Source: Micromonospora parva (lineage in GTDB: Bacteria > Actinomycetota > Actinomycetes > Mycobacteriales > Micromonosporaceae). Taken from it: a DNA stretch of 64,000 bases. Shown one piece after another: positions 8,374-16,999 of this stretch (its first letter is position 1; each line of letters opens with the position of its first letter). The DNA is taken from assembly GCF_000718515.1 (NCBI RefSeq), contig NZ_JNZS01000008.1:1-64000 (forward strand). Direction: 5' to 3'. The translations under genes were made by a program, and so were the position numbers. Under the pieces are notes generated by a model, which ran no database searches, had not been told where the DNA came from, and saw only the letters and a program-made list of their open reading frames with translations.

Positions 8374-8790
8374 ATGGCCCGGCTTGGCGTACTTCTCTTC
8401 CTGGTGCAGATCGTCCTCGCGGTCTGCGCGCTGATCAGCTGTCTCTCCGCCGAGGAGAGCCAGATCCGGGCCCTGCCCCGGATCGCGTGGGTGCTGATCA
8501 TCTTGTTCTTCCCGCTGGTCGGCTCGATCGCCTGGTTCATCGCCGGCCGCACGCCCAGCCCCGGTGCCCGCGCGGGCTGGCCGGGCGGCACCGGCGGCGC
8601 CCAGCGGCAGCGCCCCCGGCCGGTGGCCCCCGACGACGACCCGGAGTTTCTGCGCTCCGTCGAGGAACGCGCCCAGCAGCAGGACCAGGAGCTCTTCCGC
8701 CGCTGGGAGGAAGACCTGCGGCGGCGCGAGGACGACCTGCGCCGCCGCGACGGTGAGCCGCCGCGTGAGGGTGACCGACCGGAGGTGTGA
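8374..8790 (+). CDS. PLDc_N-type membrane protein with charged coiled-coil tail
   Basis: A 138-residue protein from ATG 8374. Two N-terminal helices (LLFLVQIVLAVCALISCLS and AWVLIILFFPLVGSIAWFIAG) match the phospholipase D N-terminal domain seen in many small actinobacterial membrane proteins; no phospholipase catalytic HKD motif is present, so it is not an enzyme of that class. The tail from about residue 90 is strongly charged (EEDLRRREDDLRRR) and likely a coiled coil in the cytoplasm. A strong GC hairpin follows the stop. Function unknown. Confidence 0.82.
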   Translation: MARLGVLLFLVQIVLAVCALISCLSAEESQIRALPRIAWVLIILFFPLVGSIAWFIAGRTPSPGARAGWPGGTGGAQRQRPRPVAPDDDPEFLRSVEERAQQQDQELFRRWEEDLRRREDDLRRRDGEPPREGDRPEV

Positions 8791-8793
8791 ACG

Positions 8794-8831
8794 CCCGCCG
8801 CCGCCGGCGCGCGAGCGACGGCGGCGGCGGG
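8794..8831. terminator. Bidirectional terminator hairpin
   Basis: CCCGCCGCCGCCG pairs perfectly with CGGCGGCGGCGGG around a 12-nt loop, between two convergent genes. Confidence 0.75.
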
Positions 8832-8837
8832 TCCGAC

Positions 8838-10460
8838 TCAGGCCAGGTTCGACGACCGGGGGTACGCGTCGGTCGGGTCGGTGAGCACGTTCACCAGGTA
8901 CGGCACTCCGGAGTCGAACGCGCGCTGGAGCGCCGGGCCCAGGTCGGCCGCCTTGGCGACCGTCTCCCCCGCTCCGCCGAGCGCGCTGACCACCGTGTCG
9001 TAGCGCAGCTCCGGCTGGAGGTCGGCGGCCACGTCGTAGCCGTACATGGCCCGCATCGGGTGCTTCTCCAGCCCCCAGATGCCGTTGTTGCCGACGACGA
9101 TCACCACCGGCAGCTTCTGGCGGACCAACGACTCGACGTCCATCAGCGAGAAGCCGGCCGCGCCGTCGCCCATCAGCACGCAGATCTGCCGGTCCGGGTG
9201 ACTGACCCGGGCCCCCATCGCGTAACCCATGCCGGTGCCCAGGCAGCCGTACGGGCCCGGGTCCAGCCAGGTGCCGGGCTGGGCCGGCTCCAGGTACCGG
9301 CCCGCGTACGACACGAAGTCGCCGCCGTCGCCGATGGTGATCGCGTCCGGGGCCAGCACCCGACGCAGCTCGCCGTAGATCCGGGCGGGGCGGATCGGGT
9401 CGGTCTCGGCGGCCATCTCGGCGGCGTCGCGGGCCTTCGCCGCGTCCTCGGCGACGCGCAGGTCGGCGATCCAGTCGGTGTGGTCGGCCCGGTCGCCGCT
9501 GTGGTCGGCCAGCGCGGAGAGGATCAGGCGCAGGTCGCCGGCGGGGGCAACGGCCGGCTGCACGTGCGTCGCCCGCTGGCTGGGGGCGTCGACGATGTGC
9601 ACCACCTTGGCGTCACCGAAGTCACCGAAGCTGAGCCGGAAGTCCAGTGGAGTGCCCACCACCACGACCACGTCGGCGCCGGAGAGCGCGGCCCGGCGCG
9701 CCTTGGCGAAGGCGAGCGGGTGCTCGGGCGGCAGCGAACCGCGACCCATGCCGTTGGTGAACACCGGCACCTGCAACGCCTCGGCGGCCTCACGCAGGGC
9801 GGCGACGGCGTCCCCCGCGTACACGTCGGAGCCGGCGATGATGACCGGCCGCTGCGCCCCGGCGATGAGCAGCGCGGCGCGGCCGACCTCCTCCGGGTCC
9901 GGCGCGATCGGGTCGACGCCCGTCACGCTGGGCAGTTCGACGTCGGCGACCGAGAAGACCGTCTCCAGCGGAAAGTCGAGGAAGGCCGGGCCGCGGTGCG
10001 GGGTGAGCGCGGCGTGCAGCGCCGCGCCCACCGCGCGCGGGATGTCGTCGGTGCTGAACACCGTCTCGGCGTGCTTGGTGACCGGCGCGACCAGCGGCAG
10101 GTGGTCCATCTCCTGGAGGCTGCCGGAGCCCCAGCGGAACGCGGGTGCCCGGCCGCCGAGCACCAGCACCGGTGAGGCGTTGAAGAAGGCGCTGGTCATG
10201 CCGGAGATGCCGTTGGTGACACCGGGCCCGGCGGTGAGCACGGCGAGACCGGGGCGGCGCTGGAGCTTGGCCACCGCCTCGGCGGCGAAGACCGCTGACT
10301 GCTCGTGCCGGACGTCGTAGATCGGGAAGTCGGTCTTGTACGCGGCGTCGTAGAGCGGGAAGACGTGCCCACCGGACAGCGTGAACATCTCCCGTACGCC
10401 GTGCGCGCGTAGTGCCGCGAGCGCCAACTCGCCGCCGTGACCCTCGATCCGCTCCGTCAT
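8838..10460 (-). CDS. Thiamine-diphosphate enzyme, acetolactate synthase-like
   Basis: A 540-residue ThDP-dependent decarboxylase/carboligase. The PYR domain (1-170) contains the catalytic Glu in VRHEQSAVFAAEA. The central domain (about 190-330) carries VIIAGSDVYAGDA and VVVVGTPLDFRLSFG. The PP domain (about 350-540) has the ThDP/Mg motif MGDGAAGFSLMDVESLV ... VGNNGIWGLEKHP. It resembles acetolactate synthase large subunits, but no small subunit or ilvC is adjacent, so it is probably one of the stand-alone paralogues (oxalyl-CoA decarboxylase-like or benzoylformate decarboxylase-like). The substrate cannot be assigned. The next gene upstream, an enoyl-CoA hydratase on the same strand, is 82 bp away, so an independent promoter is possible. 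Confidence 0.9.
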   Translation of the reverse strand: MTERIEGHGGELALAALRAHGVREMFTLSGGHVFPLYDAAYKTDFPIYDVRHEQSAVFAAEAVAKLQRRPGLAVLTAGPGVTNGISGMTSAFFNASPVLVLGGRAPAFRWGSGSLQEMDHLPLVAPVTKHAETVFSTDDIPRAVGAALHAALTPHRGPAFLDFPLETVFSVADVELPSVTGVDPIAPDPEEVGRAALLIAGAQRPVIIAGSDVYAGDAVAALREAAEALQVPVFTNGMGRGSLPPEHPLAFAKARRAALSGADVVVVVGTPLDFRLSFGDFGDAKVVHIVDAPSQRATHVQPAVAPAGDLRLILSALADHSGDRADHTDWIADLRVAEDAAKARDAAEMAAETDPIRPARIYGELRRVLAPDAITIGDGGDFVSYAGRYLEPAQPGTWLDPGPYGCLGTGMGYAMGARVSHPDRQICVLMGDGAAGFSLMDVESLVRQKLPVVIVVGNNGIWGLEKHPMRAMYGYDVAADLQPELRYDTVVSALGGAGETVAKAADLGPALQRAFDSGVPYLVNVLTDPTDAYPRSSNLA

Positions 10461-10542
10461 TCGCCGCTCCCCTTCGTCCCTGGTGACCGAGGCCCCACGC
10501 TACTGGCCGGTAGGAGCAATGTGAACCGTTCTCGGCTAATCG

Positions 10543-11316
10543 TCAGCGGCCGGTGAAGTCCGGCTTGCGCTTCTCGACGAAGGCCGCCATGCCCTCCCGC
10601 CGGTCGTCGGTGGCGAACAGCGCCGCGAACAGCTGACTCTCCCAGGCCAGGCCCGAGTTCAGATCCATGTCCAGGCCGCCGTCGACAGCCAGCTTCGCGG
10701 CGCGCAGCGCCTGCACCGGCCCGGTCAGGTACGGGGTGATCAACGCGACGGCCGTGTCGTACACCTCGGCGGCCGGGACGACCCGGTCGGCCAGGCCGAT
10801 CCGCAGTGCCTCCTGCGCGTCCACCATCCGCCCCGACATGATCAGGTCCTTGGCGCGGGCCGGGCCGACCAGGCGGGCCAGCCGCTGGGTGCCGCCCGCC
10901 CCCGGGATGATGCCCAGCTTGATCTCCGGCTGGCCGAGCTTGGCGTCCTCGGCGACGACCCGCCAGTCACAGGCCAACGCCAGCTCACAACCGCCACCGA
11001 GGGCGTACCCGGTGATCGCGGCGACCACCGGCTTGGGGATCCGGGCGATCGCGCCGAGGGCGCTGGACAGGTTCGCGACCCGCTCGGCCATGTCCACGTA
11101 GGACATCTCGGCCATCTGCTTGATGTCCGCGCCGGCGGCGAAGACCTTCTCCCCGCCGTACACGATGACGGCGCGGACCTCGGGGTCGGCGGTGGCGGCC
11201 GTGGCGGCGGCGCGCAACTCCTCCTGCACCTGCGTGTTGAGCGCGTTCATCGGCGGCCGCTCCAGCCGGATCGTGCCGATGCCGTCAGTGGTCTCCAGCC
11301 GAACGAACTCGCCCAC
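10543..11316 (-). CDS. Enoyl-CoA hydratase/isomerase family protein
   Basis: Crotonase-fold enzyme of 257 residues, normal length, acting on CoA thioesters, most likely hydrating 2-enoyl-CoA in fatty-acid beta-oxidation. The oxyanion-hole loops are present: [15 protein letters not shown] and [13 protein letters not shown]. Both catalytic glutamates expected for a true hydratase are seen, one in [11 protein letters not shown] and one in [20 protein letters not shown]. The C-terminal [13 protein letters not shown] is standard. It reads in the same direction as the ThDP enzyme gene and would feed electrons through EtfAB via dehydrogenases coded elsewhere. Confidence 0.93.
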   Translation of the reverse strand: MGEFVRLETTDGIGTIRLERPPMNALNTQVQEELRAAATAATADPEVRAVIVYGGEKVFAAGADIKQMAEMSYVDMAERVANLSSALGAIARIPKPVVAAITGYALGGGCELALACDWRVVAEDAKLGQPEIKLGIIPGAGGTQRLARLVGPARAKDLIMSGRMVDAQEALRIGLADRVVPAAEVYDTAVALITPYLTGPVQALRAAKLAVDGGLDMDLNSGLAWESQLFAALFATDDRREGMAAFVEKRKPDFTGR

Positions 11317-11414
11317 GCTGCCCTCACTTCCTCGTCGAAGTCGCGTGCCAACCTTACGACCCGGGTCGTTTGGGTAAGTAGTGTGGTGTCAGCCCCGTGG
11401 GCGGGAGTTCAACG

Positions 11415-11894
11415 ATGGTCACGTACTACGACGACAGATCGGTGCAGGTCACCTCCACCGGCGTCCGCGTCGACGGTCGCAGTTACGCGCTGGCCGACAT
11501 CACCATGATCTGGCATCGCCGTGGCACCCGTTCCTGGCGCGTGCTGGTGGGGCGGGGTGCCATCGGTGCCGCGCTCGCCGGCCCACTGGTCGCGGCGGTG
11601 CTCGGCATCGGCGTGGCCGTCTGGTTGCACCGCTCACCCACAGTGACGATCGCGATCGTCGGCGCATCGGTGCTGGTCGGGTTGGCGGTGGGGCCGGTCG
11701 CCGACTTCCTCTTCGAACACCTGGACCGCTCGTACGCCCGGGGCAGCCGGCAACTGGAGATCTGGGCCCGCTGGCGCGGTCAGCCGGTGCGGCTGCTGCG
11801 CACCGGTGACGCGCTGCGCTTCGGGCAGATCTACCGGGCGGTGCAGCGCGCGGTCGAGCACAGCCAACCGGCCCGCCCCGGCGTCCGCCGCTAG
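11415..11894 (+). CDS. DUF6232 family membrane protein (copy 1)
   Basis: A 159-residue membrane protein, beginning MVTYYDDRSVQVTSTGVRVD. An in-frame ATG 18 bp upstream exists, but ATG 11415 aligns with its paralogue and has a GGGAG site. Two hydrophobic helices lie near residues 46-70 and 75-98. The C-terminal signature ALRFGQIYRAVQRAVE is shared exactly with the second copy at 12207-12686. The N-terminal part resembles a small PH-like beta domain. Function unknown; the tandem pair is separated by an interspersed repeat element. Confidence 0.82.
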   Translation: MVTYYDDRSVQVTSTGVRVDGRSYALADITMIWHRRGTRSWRVLVGRGAIGAALAGPLVAAVLGIGVAVWLHRSPTVTIAIVGASVLVGLAVGPVADFLFEHLDRSYARGSRQLEIWARWRGQPVRLLRTGDALRFGQIYRAVQRAVEHSQPARPGVRR

Positions 11895-12015
11895 GCGCGC
11901 CTGATCGCCGAAGCCGCCTGATCAAGCACGGGCCTGCCTTCGACCGTCAGCGGGCGCGTGGTCGATCCATCCCCGACCCGGCGGGGTCAGCGCGGGAGAG
12001 GTGCCGCTGCGGGAG

Positions 12016-12123
12016 CCTTTGGAGTTGATGTCGCAAACGAATCAGGCGGGGGACGCCGCTTCGACCGGGGTTCTCGACCGGCGGGACACGGCCCTGATGT
12101 CGTAGGCGATTCAGCTCCAAAGG
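12016..12123 (+). repeat. Interspersed repeat element, copy 1 (108 bp)
   Basis: Two 31-bp arms face each other: 12016-12046 (starts CCTTTGGAG, ends CGAATCAGG) and 12093-12123 (starts CCTGATGTCG, ends CAGCTCCAAAGG). They enclose a 46-bp GC-rich middle. Each arm has a counterpart in an inverted copy at 33238-33493: 27 of 31 bases match for one arm and 26 of 29 for the other. No transposase or clear target duplication is visible. The surrounding gap 11895-12206 holds no gene; it is occupied mainly by this element and the upstream region of the second DUF6232 gene. Confidence 0.7.
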
Positions 12124-12206
12124 ACGACCGCACCACCCCGCGTTCCCGGCGCGCTCAGGATGGGACAGACGAGGCGAGGGTTGCCCGTCGGTGGTTAGGC
12201 TTAGTG

Positions 12207-12686
12207 ATGACCCTCTATTACCGGGACGACGCGGTGCAGGTGACCTCCGAGTCGATCCGGGCCGGCGGTCACGTGATCGCCCTGTCCGACGTGACGTTCG
12301 TCTGGCACGCCCGGGGGCAGAAAACCCTGGCCGTACGCGGCCGGGTGCTGGGTCGCGGTGTCCTGGTCCTGCTGCTCTCGCTGCCGCCGCTGGTCGCCGT
12401 GGTCTGCGTGCTGTCACTGGCCTGGTCGGCACAGGACCGGGGCAACTGGCAGCTCGCGCTGATCATCCTCGCCGCCTGCGCGGTGGGGGCGCTGGCGTTG
12501 CTGCCGTTCCTGGAGATCCCGTTGGGCTGGCTGGACCGCTCCTACGAGCGCGGCAGCCACGTGCACGAGCTGTGGGTGCAGCACCACGGCCGGGAGGACC
12601 TGCTGGTGCGCACCCCGGACGCGCTACGGTTCGGGCAGATCTACCGGGCCGTGCAGCGTGCCGTCGAACAGCAGGGCGACCACTGA
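12207..12686 (+). CDS. DUF6232 family membrane protein (copy 2)
   Basis: A 159-residue paralogue of the gene at 11415. It starts MTLYYRDDAVQVTSESIRAG and ends with LRFGQIYRAVQRAVEQQGDH. Two membrane helices are evident (VLVLLLSLPPLVAVVCVLSL and LALIILAACAVGALALLPFL). The open frame extends far upstream through the repeat element, but ATG 12207 is the only start matching the family. The C-terminal half is more conserved between the copies than the helices, suggesting that the cytoplasmic end carries the function. Function unknown. Confidence 0.82.
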   Translation: MTLYYRDDAVQVTSESIRAGGHVIALSDVTFVWHARGQKTLAVRGRVLGRGVLVLLLSLPPLVAVVCVLSLAWSAQDRGNWQLALIILAACAVGALALLPFLEIPLGWLDRSYERGSHVHELWVQHHGREDLLVRTPDALRFGQIYRAVQRAVEQQGDH

Positions 12687-12750
12687 CGACCACCCGCCGC
12701 CGACCAGGCTCGTCGGGCGGTTGTGGTGCGGCCGACGCACACTTGATCCC

Positions 12751-13479
12751 ATGGCGATTCCCCTCCCCACCCCGTCCGCCGTGGTCGGCCTGACCCGCTC
12801 CGCTCTCGACCAGGCACTCGGCTCGGCCGCCTCGTTCGCCGCCGTGCCCACCCGCGCGTTCGCGGTGCTGGACGGGGTGGAAGCTCTGCTGGCCCGGATC
12901 AACGGCGTGGTCGACCGCATCGAGACGACCCTGGACCGGACCGACCAGGTGCTCACCGACGCCGAGGCGGCGGTCCGTGAGGTGGCCGTCATCAGCGCCG
13001 CCGCGACCACCGCCATCGACACCGCCACCACCGTGGCCACCGCCGCCGCCGACGTGGTCGCCGACGCCGACCGGGTCTCCCGGACCGCCGCCACCGTGAT
13101 CGCCAAGGCAGACGGGGTGGCCGGCCGGGCCGCCGTCACCGTGGGCACCGCGGCGGAGGCCGCCGCCACGGCGGCCGAGCTGATGACGGCGTACGAGCCG
13201 GCGCTGCGCCGGGCCGCACCGATGACCGAGCGCTTCGTCGAGCAGCTCAGTCACGAGGAGATCACCGCGGCGATCCACCTGATCGACGAGCTGCCCAAGC
13301 TCAAGGAGCACCTGACGGCCGACATCCTGCCGATACTGGCCACCCTGGACCGGGTCGGGCCCGACCTGCACGACCTGCTCGACGTGACCCGCGACCTGAA
13401 GCTCGCCGTGGCCGGCATCCCCGGGCTGGGCATGCTGCGCCGACGCGGCGAGAAGCTTGCCGACGAGCCCGCCGGCTGA
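12751..13479 (+). CDS. Alanine-rich phasin-like helical protein
   Basis: A 242-residue soluble protein from ATG 12751, almost wholly alpha-helical and rich in Ala, Thr and Val. Its heptad-like repetition (VDRIETTLDRTDQVLTDAEA, then many A/T/V-rich turns) predicts a long coiled coil or apolipoprotein-like bundle. The last 70 residues are less repetitive (HLIDELPKLKEHLTADILPI ... LDVTRDLKLAVAGIPGLG). Such proteins in actinomycetes are often annotated as phasin-like or wrongly as RuBisCO-related; no enzyme motif is seen here. It is convergent with the rhodanese gene, 24 bp apart. A granule-, membrane- or cytoskeleton-associated role is inference only. Confidence 0.78.
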   Translation: MAIPLPTPSAVVGLTRSALDQALGSAASFAAVPTRAFAVLDGVEALLARINGVVDRIETTLDRTDQVLTDAEAAVREVAVISAAATTAIDTATTVATAAADVVADADRVSRTAATVIAKADGVAGRAAVTVGTAAEAAATAAELMTAYEPALRRAAPMTERFVEQLSHEEITAAIHLIDELPKLKEHLTADILPILATLDRVGPDLHDLLDVTRDLKLAVAGIPGLGMLRRRGEKLADEPAG

Positions 13480-13503
13480 GCCCTCGACCGCCCGCGCCGG
13501 GGG

Positions 13504-13962
13504 TCAGCAGTCGCAGGTGATCGTCGCGGTGGGGGCGGTCAGGTCGTCGACCGGGCGCCGGGTCAGCCCGGTCTCCGTCACCACCGGCAGCCCCTCCCGC
13601 ACCCAGTACTCGAACCCGCCGAGCATCTCCTTGACCGGGTAGCCGAGCACCGCGAACTCCAGCGCCGCCCGGGTCGCCCCGTTGCAGCCCGGACCCCAGC
13701 AGTAGGTGACCACCGCCGAGCCGGGCGGGATCAGCTCCGCCGCCCGGGCCGCGATCTCGGCGGTGGGCAGGTGCACCGCGCCCGGCAGGTGCCCCTGGGT
13801 CCAGGCGGCCGCGCCCCGGGAGTCGACCACCACCAGGGCAGGCGTACCCGCCGACAGGTCGGCGTGCACGTCGCTGACGTCGGTCTCGACGCTGAGTCGG
13901 GCGCGGAAGTGGGCGGCGGCGGTGGCCGGTTCGGCCGGCGCAACGGCGAAGGTGAAGGTCAT
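13504..13962 (-). CDS. Rhodanese-like sulfurtransferase
   Basis: A 152-residue single-domain rhodanese, probably transferring sulfane sulfur to a thiol acceptor in the cytoplasm. The fold signatures are VVDSRGAAAWTQGHLPGAVHLP (CH2A region) and the active-site loop TYCWGPGCNGATRAAL, which keeps the catalytic Cys but has an expanded, Cys-containing loop (CWGPGC). The unusual ITCDC end adds two more cysteines and might bind metal or shuttle sulfur. Divergent from the GlxA-type regulator 70 bp away, so that regulator may control it (inference). Confidence 0.9.
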   Translation of the reverse strand: MTFTFAVAPAEPATAAAHFRARLSVETDVSDVHADLSAGTPALVVVDSRGAAAWTQGHLPGAVHLPTAEIAARAAELIPPGSAVVTYCWGPGCNGATRAALEFAVLGYPVKEMLGGFEYWVREGLPVVTETGLTRRPVDDLTAPTATITCDC

Positions 13963-14032
13963 GCACCGATCCTCGCCAGTACGGGTGCCCGCGACGAGTG
14001 GCGCGGACGACGTCCTGCGCTAACATCCCGCC

Positions 14033-15061
14033 ATGCCGATCCCGGCCACCACCACCGGCTCCCGCCCACTGCCGACTCCCCGACGCCCGGCAGCCGCGCA
14101 CCGGGTCGCCGTGCTCGCGTACCCGGGGATGTCGGTGTTCGAGACCGGCATCGTCACCGAGGTGTTCGGGCTGGCCCGGCCCGAGTTCGACGTCGACTGG
14201 TACGACCTGGTGCTCTGCGCCGAGCAACCGGGACCGCTGCCGGTGGTCGGCGGCGCGAGCCTGCACACGCCGTACGGCCTGGCCGAGCTGGCGGCGGCCC
14301 GGACGGTGATCGTGCCCGGCGTGGCGGACGTGACCGCCGACCCCTCCCCCGAGCTGGTGACCGCGCTGCGTCAGGCCCACCGTCGTGGCGCCCGCATCAT
14401 GTCGATCTGCTCCGGCGCGTTCGCGCTGGCGGGTGCCGGGCTGCTGGACGGCCGGCGGGCCACCACCCACTGGCGGTACGCGGAGCTGCTGGCGCGGCGT
14501 TACCCACGGGTCGAGGTGGACCCGGACGTGCTCTACCTCGACGACGGCGACCTGCTCACCAGTGCCGGCAGCGCGGCCGGGCTGGACCTGTGCCTGCACG
14601 TGATCCGGGGCGACCACGGTGCGGCGATCGCCAATGCGGTCGCCCGACGGCTGGTCATCCCGCCGCACCGCGACGGTGGGCAGGCCCAGTTCGTCGAGGC
14701 TCCGGTGCCCACCGACCCGGACGACGACCGGATCGCCGGCAGCATCGACTGGGCGCTGGCCCACCTCGGCGAACCACTGACCGTGGCCCAGCTCGCCGCG
14801 CAAGCGCACATGTCGTCCCGCACCTACCTGCGGCACTTCGCCCGAGCCACCGGGACCAGCCCGATCCGCTGGCTGATCGACCAGCGGATCCGCGCCAGCC
14901 TGGCAATGCTGGAGGAGACGGACCTCGCTGTCGAGCAGGTCGCCTGGGCGGTCGGCTTCGACACCCCGGTCACCTACCGCCACCACTTCGGTCGGTCCAT
15001 GCTGACCTCACCGACGGCGTACCGTCGGGCCTTCCGCACCGGCGCTGGCCAGCGGGCCTGA
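14033..15061 (+). CDS. GlxA-family transcriptional regulator (DJ-1/PfpI + AraC HTH)
   Basis: A 342-residue regulator. The N-terminal DJ-1/PfpI-like domain (about 20-190) has the nucleophile-elbow segment SICSGAFALAGAGLLDGRRA, and TTHWRYAELL and LLTSAGSAAGLDLCLHVI follow as in the family. The C-terminal AraC/XylS domain (about 235-335) shows two HTH units: LTVAQLAAQAHMSSRTYLRH and the second around VEQVAWAVGFDTPVTYRHHF. The Cys in the DJ-1 elbow is retained, but in these regulators the domain senses rather than catalyses. A second, similar regulator begins at 63277. The divergently placed rhodanese is a plausible target. Confidence 0.92.
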   Translation: MPIPATTTGSRPLPTPRRPAAAHRVAVLAYPGMSVFETGIVTEVFGLARPEFDVDWYDLVLCAEQPGPLPVVGGASLHTPYGLAELAAARTVIVPGVADVTADPSPELVTALRQAHRRGARIMSICSGAFALAGAGLLDGRRATTHWRYAELLARRYPRVEVDPDVLYLDDGDLLTSAGSAAGLDLCLHVIRGDHGAAIANAVARRLVIPPHRDGGQAQFVEAPVPTDPDDDRIAGSIDWALAHLGEPLTVAQLAAQAHMSSRTYLRHFARATGTSPIRWLIDQRIRASLAMLEETDLAVEQVAWAVGFDTPVTYRHHFGRSMLTSPTAYRRAFRTGAGQRA

Positions 15062-15105
15062 CGCGCCGACGCGGTCAGGCCGAGGCGGCGGGGCGGGCGA
15101 CGCGG

Positions 15106-16002
15106 TCAGACCGACGCGTACAGCTCGTCGATCTCGGCACGTTGCGGTAGCGCCACCGACGCGCCGAGCTTGCGGACGCACGCGGCACCGGCCGCCGATG
15201 CCCAGCGCACCGCGTCGACCACGTCCCGCCCCTCGCCCCAGCCGACGGCCAGCGCGGCGGTGAACGCGTCACCGGCGGCGGTGGAGTCGACCACGTCCAC
15301 CGGTACCGCCGGTACGTGCACCTCGGTGCCGTCCCGGTCGACGTACCAGGCGCCCGCATCGCCGAGAGTGAGCACGGCCCGAGGGGCCAGGTCGAGCAGC
15401 GCCCCGGGCTCCTCCCGGCCACGACCGGCGAGCGCCTGCGCCTCGCCCTCGTTGACGACCAGCAGGTCCACCGCGGCGAGCAGCTCGGGCGGGAGGTCCC
15501 GTGCGGGTGCGGCGTTCAGGATGACAGTGGTGCCGGCGTCGCGGGCGGCCACCGCGGCGGCGGTCACGGTCTGCACCGGGATCTCCAGTTGGGCGACGAG
15601 GACGTCCGCCGCGCGCACCGTGGTCAGCTCCTCCTCGGTGAGACCGAGCAGGGCGTCGTTGGCGCCCGGGGTGACCACGATGGCGTTCTCCCCCTGGGCG
15701 TTGACCATCACCAGCGCCACTCCGGAGGCGCCGTAGACCACGCGCAGCTGACTGGTGTCCACGCCGGCCGCGGTGATGCGGGCCTTGAGGGTGACGCCGA
15801 AGGCGTCCGAGCCGATCGCGCCGAGGAAGGCACAGGAGGCGCCGGCCCGGACCGCGGCCACCGCCTGGTTGGCACCCTTGCCGCCGGGCACCATCACGAA
15901 GTCGGTGCCGAGCATGGTCTCGCCCGGTCGCGGCAGCGCGGGTGCCATCGCGACCAGGTCCATGTTGGCGCTGCCCACCACGGCGACCCGGGTCTGCGGC
16001 AC
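15106..16002 (-). CDS. rbsK: Ribokinase, PfkB family
   Basis: ATP-dependent ribokinase (298 residues), forming ribose 5-phosphate. Family signatures are complete: N-terminal VVGSANMDLVAMAPALPRPG, PfkB signature 1 GGKGANQAVAAVRAGA, and PfkB signature 2 DSTAAGDAFTAALAVG with the catalytic Asp and anion hole. No ribose transporter or LacI regulator is adjacent. It lies 23 bp downstream of an ABC ATPase gene and may be cotranscribed with it, but that ATPase is not of the RbsA (duplicated) type, so no functional link is claimed. Confidence 0.92.
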   Translation of the reverse strand: MPQTRVAVVGSANMDLVAMAPALPRPGETMLGTDFVMVPGGKGANQAVAAVRAGASCAFLGAIGSDAFGVTLKARITAAGVDTSQLRVVYGASGVALVMVNAQGENAIVVTPGANDALLGLTEEELTTVRAADVLVAQLEIPVQTVTAAAVAARDAGTTVILNAAPARDLPPELLAAVDLLVVNEGEAQALAGRGREEPGALLDLAPRAVLTLGDAGAWYVDRDGTEVHVPAVPVDVVDSTAAGDAFTAALAVGWGEGRDVVDAVRWASAAGAACVRKLGASVALPQRAEIDELYASV

Positions 16003-16025
16003 GATCGTCTCCGCCGGTCCGGCGC

Positions 16026-16880
16026 TCAGGCGGCGCGGGCCGTGAAGCGGTCGCCGGACCGCTCGACCACCAGCGGCAGCCCGAAGGTCTTGGACAGGTT
16101 GTCACCGGTCAGCGTGTCGGCGAGCAGGCCCTGGGCGACCACCCCACCCTCACGCAGCAGCAGCGCGTGGGTGAACCCGGGCGGGATCTCCTCGACATGG
16201 TGGGTGACCAGCACCATCGCCGGGGCGTCCGGGTCGTACGCCAGCTCGGCCAGCCGCGCGACCAGGTCTTCCCGACCGCCCAGGTCCAGCCCGGCGGCGG
16301 GCTCGTCGAGCAGCAGCAGCTCCGGGTCGGTCATCAGGGCCCGGGCGATCTGCACCCGCTTGCGCTCACCCTCGGAGAGGGTGCCGTAGCGGCGCTCGGC
16401 GAGGCCGCCGACGCCGAGTTGACTCAGCAGTGACCGCGCCCGCGCCTCGTCGCCGCGGTCGTAGTTCTCCCGCCAGCGGCCGACCACCGACCAGGCGGCG
16501 GTCACCACCACGTCGCTGACCCGCTCGTCGGCGGGCAGTCGCTCGGCGACCGCGGCGGTGGTGAGCCCGATCCGGGTACGCAGCTCGTTGACGTCGGTGC
16601 GGCCGATCCGCTCGCCGAGCACGTGCGCGACACCTGTGGTGGGGTGCAGCCGGCCGGCGGCGAGGTTGAGCAGTGTGGTCTTGCCCGCGCCGTTGGAGCC
16701 GAGCACCACCCACCGCTCGTCCAGTTCGACACGCCAGGTCAGGTCCTGCAGGAGGGCGGTGCCAGAGCGGCGTACGCCGACGCCGTCGAGGCTGACCACC
16801 AGATCCGGGTCCACGAGAGCGGCGGCAGGCGCGGCACCGGCAGCGCCGGGGATCAGGTCACCAGTCACCACACCATCCAA
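16026..16880 (-). CDS. Single-domain ABC ATPase
   Basis: A 284-residue ABC ATPase with one nucleotide-binding domain: Walker A LGSNGAGKTTLLNLAAG, Q-loop region LRTRIGLTTAAVAERLP, signature LSEGERKRVQIARAL, Walker B ELLLLDEPAAGLDLGG and the H-loop in MVLVTHHVEEIP. It resembles the YlmA/molybdate-type stand-alone ATPases common in actinomycetes. No permease is adjacent on this strand, so its partner is unknown or it acts without one. GTG codons at the fourth and fifth positions (16871 and 16868) are alternative starts. Ribokinase follows 23 bp downstream. Confidence 0.88.
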   Translation of the reverse strand: MDGVVTGDLIPGAAGAAPAAALVDPDLVVSLDGVGVRRSGTALLQDLTWRVELDERWVVLGSNGAGKTTLLNLAAGRLHPTTGVAHVLGERIGRTDVNELRTRIGLTTAAVAERLPADERVSDVVVTAAWSVVGRWRENYDRGDEARARSLLSQLGVGGLAERRYGTLSEGERKRVQIARALMTDPELLLLDEPAAGLDLGGREDLVARLAELAYDPDAPAMVLVTHHVEEIPPGFTHALLLREGGVVAQGLLADTLTGDNLSKTFGLPLVVERSGDRFTARAA

Positions 16881-16999
16881 CCACGCAGCGCCCAGGCGCC
16901 CCCCATGGGCGGCGCCTCGGCCATAGGGTGAGGCACCGTGTCGTTGATCACCAAGTCTGAAGGACGGCCCATGCCCCGTCGACGTACGGAGCCACGCGG

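Noticed and set aside
8838..10460. True acetolactate synthase (ilvB) for branched-chain amino acids.
   Set aside because: No small subunit, ilvC or leu genes nearby; left as a ThDP enzyme of unknown substrate.
13301..14986. A 561-codon minus-strand frame.
   Set aside because: It overlaps three real genes (helical protein, rhodanese, GlxA-type) and contains fragments of shadow sequence only.
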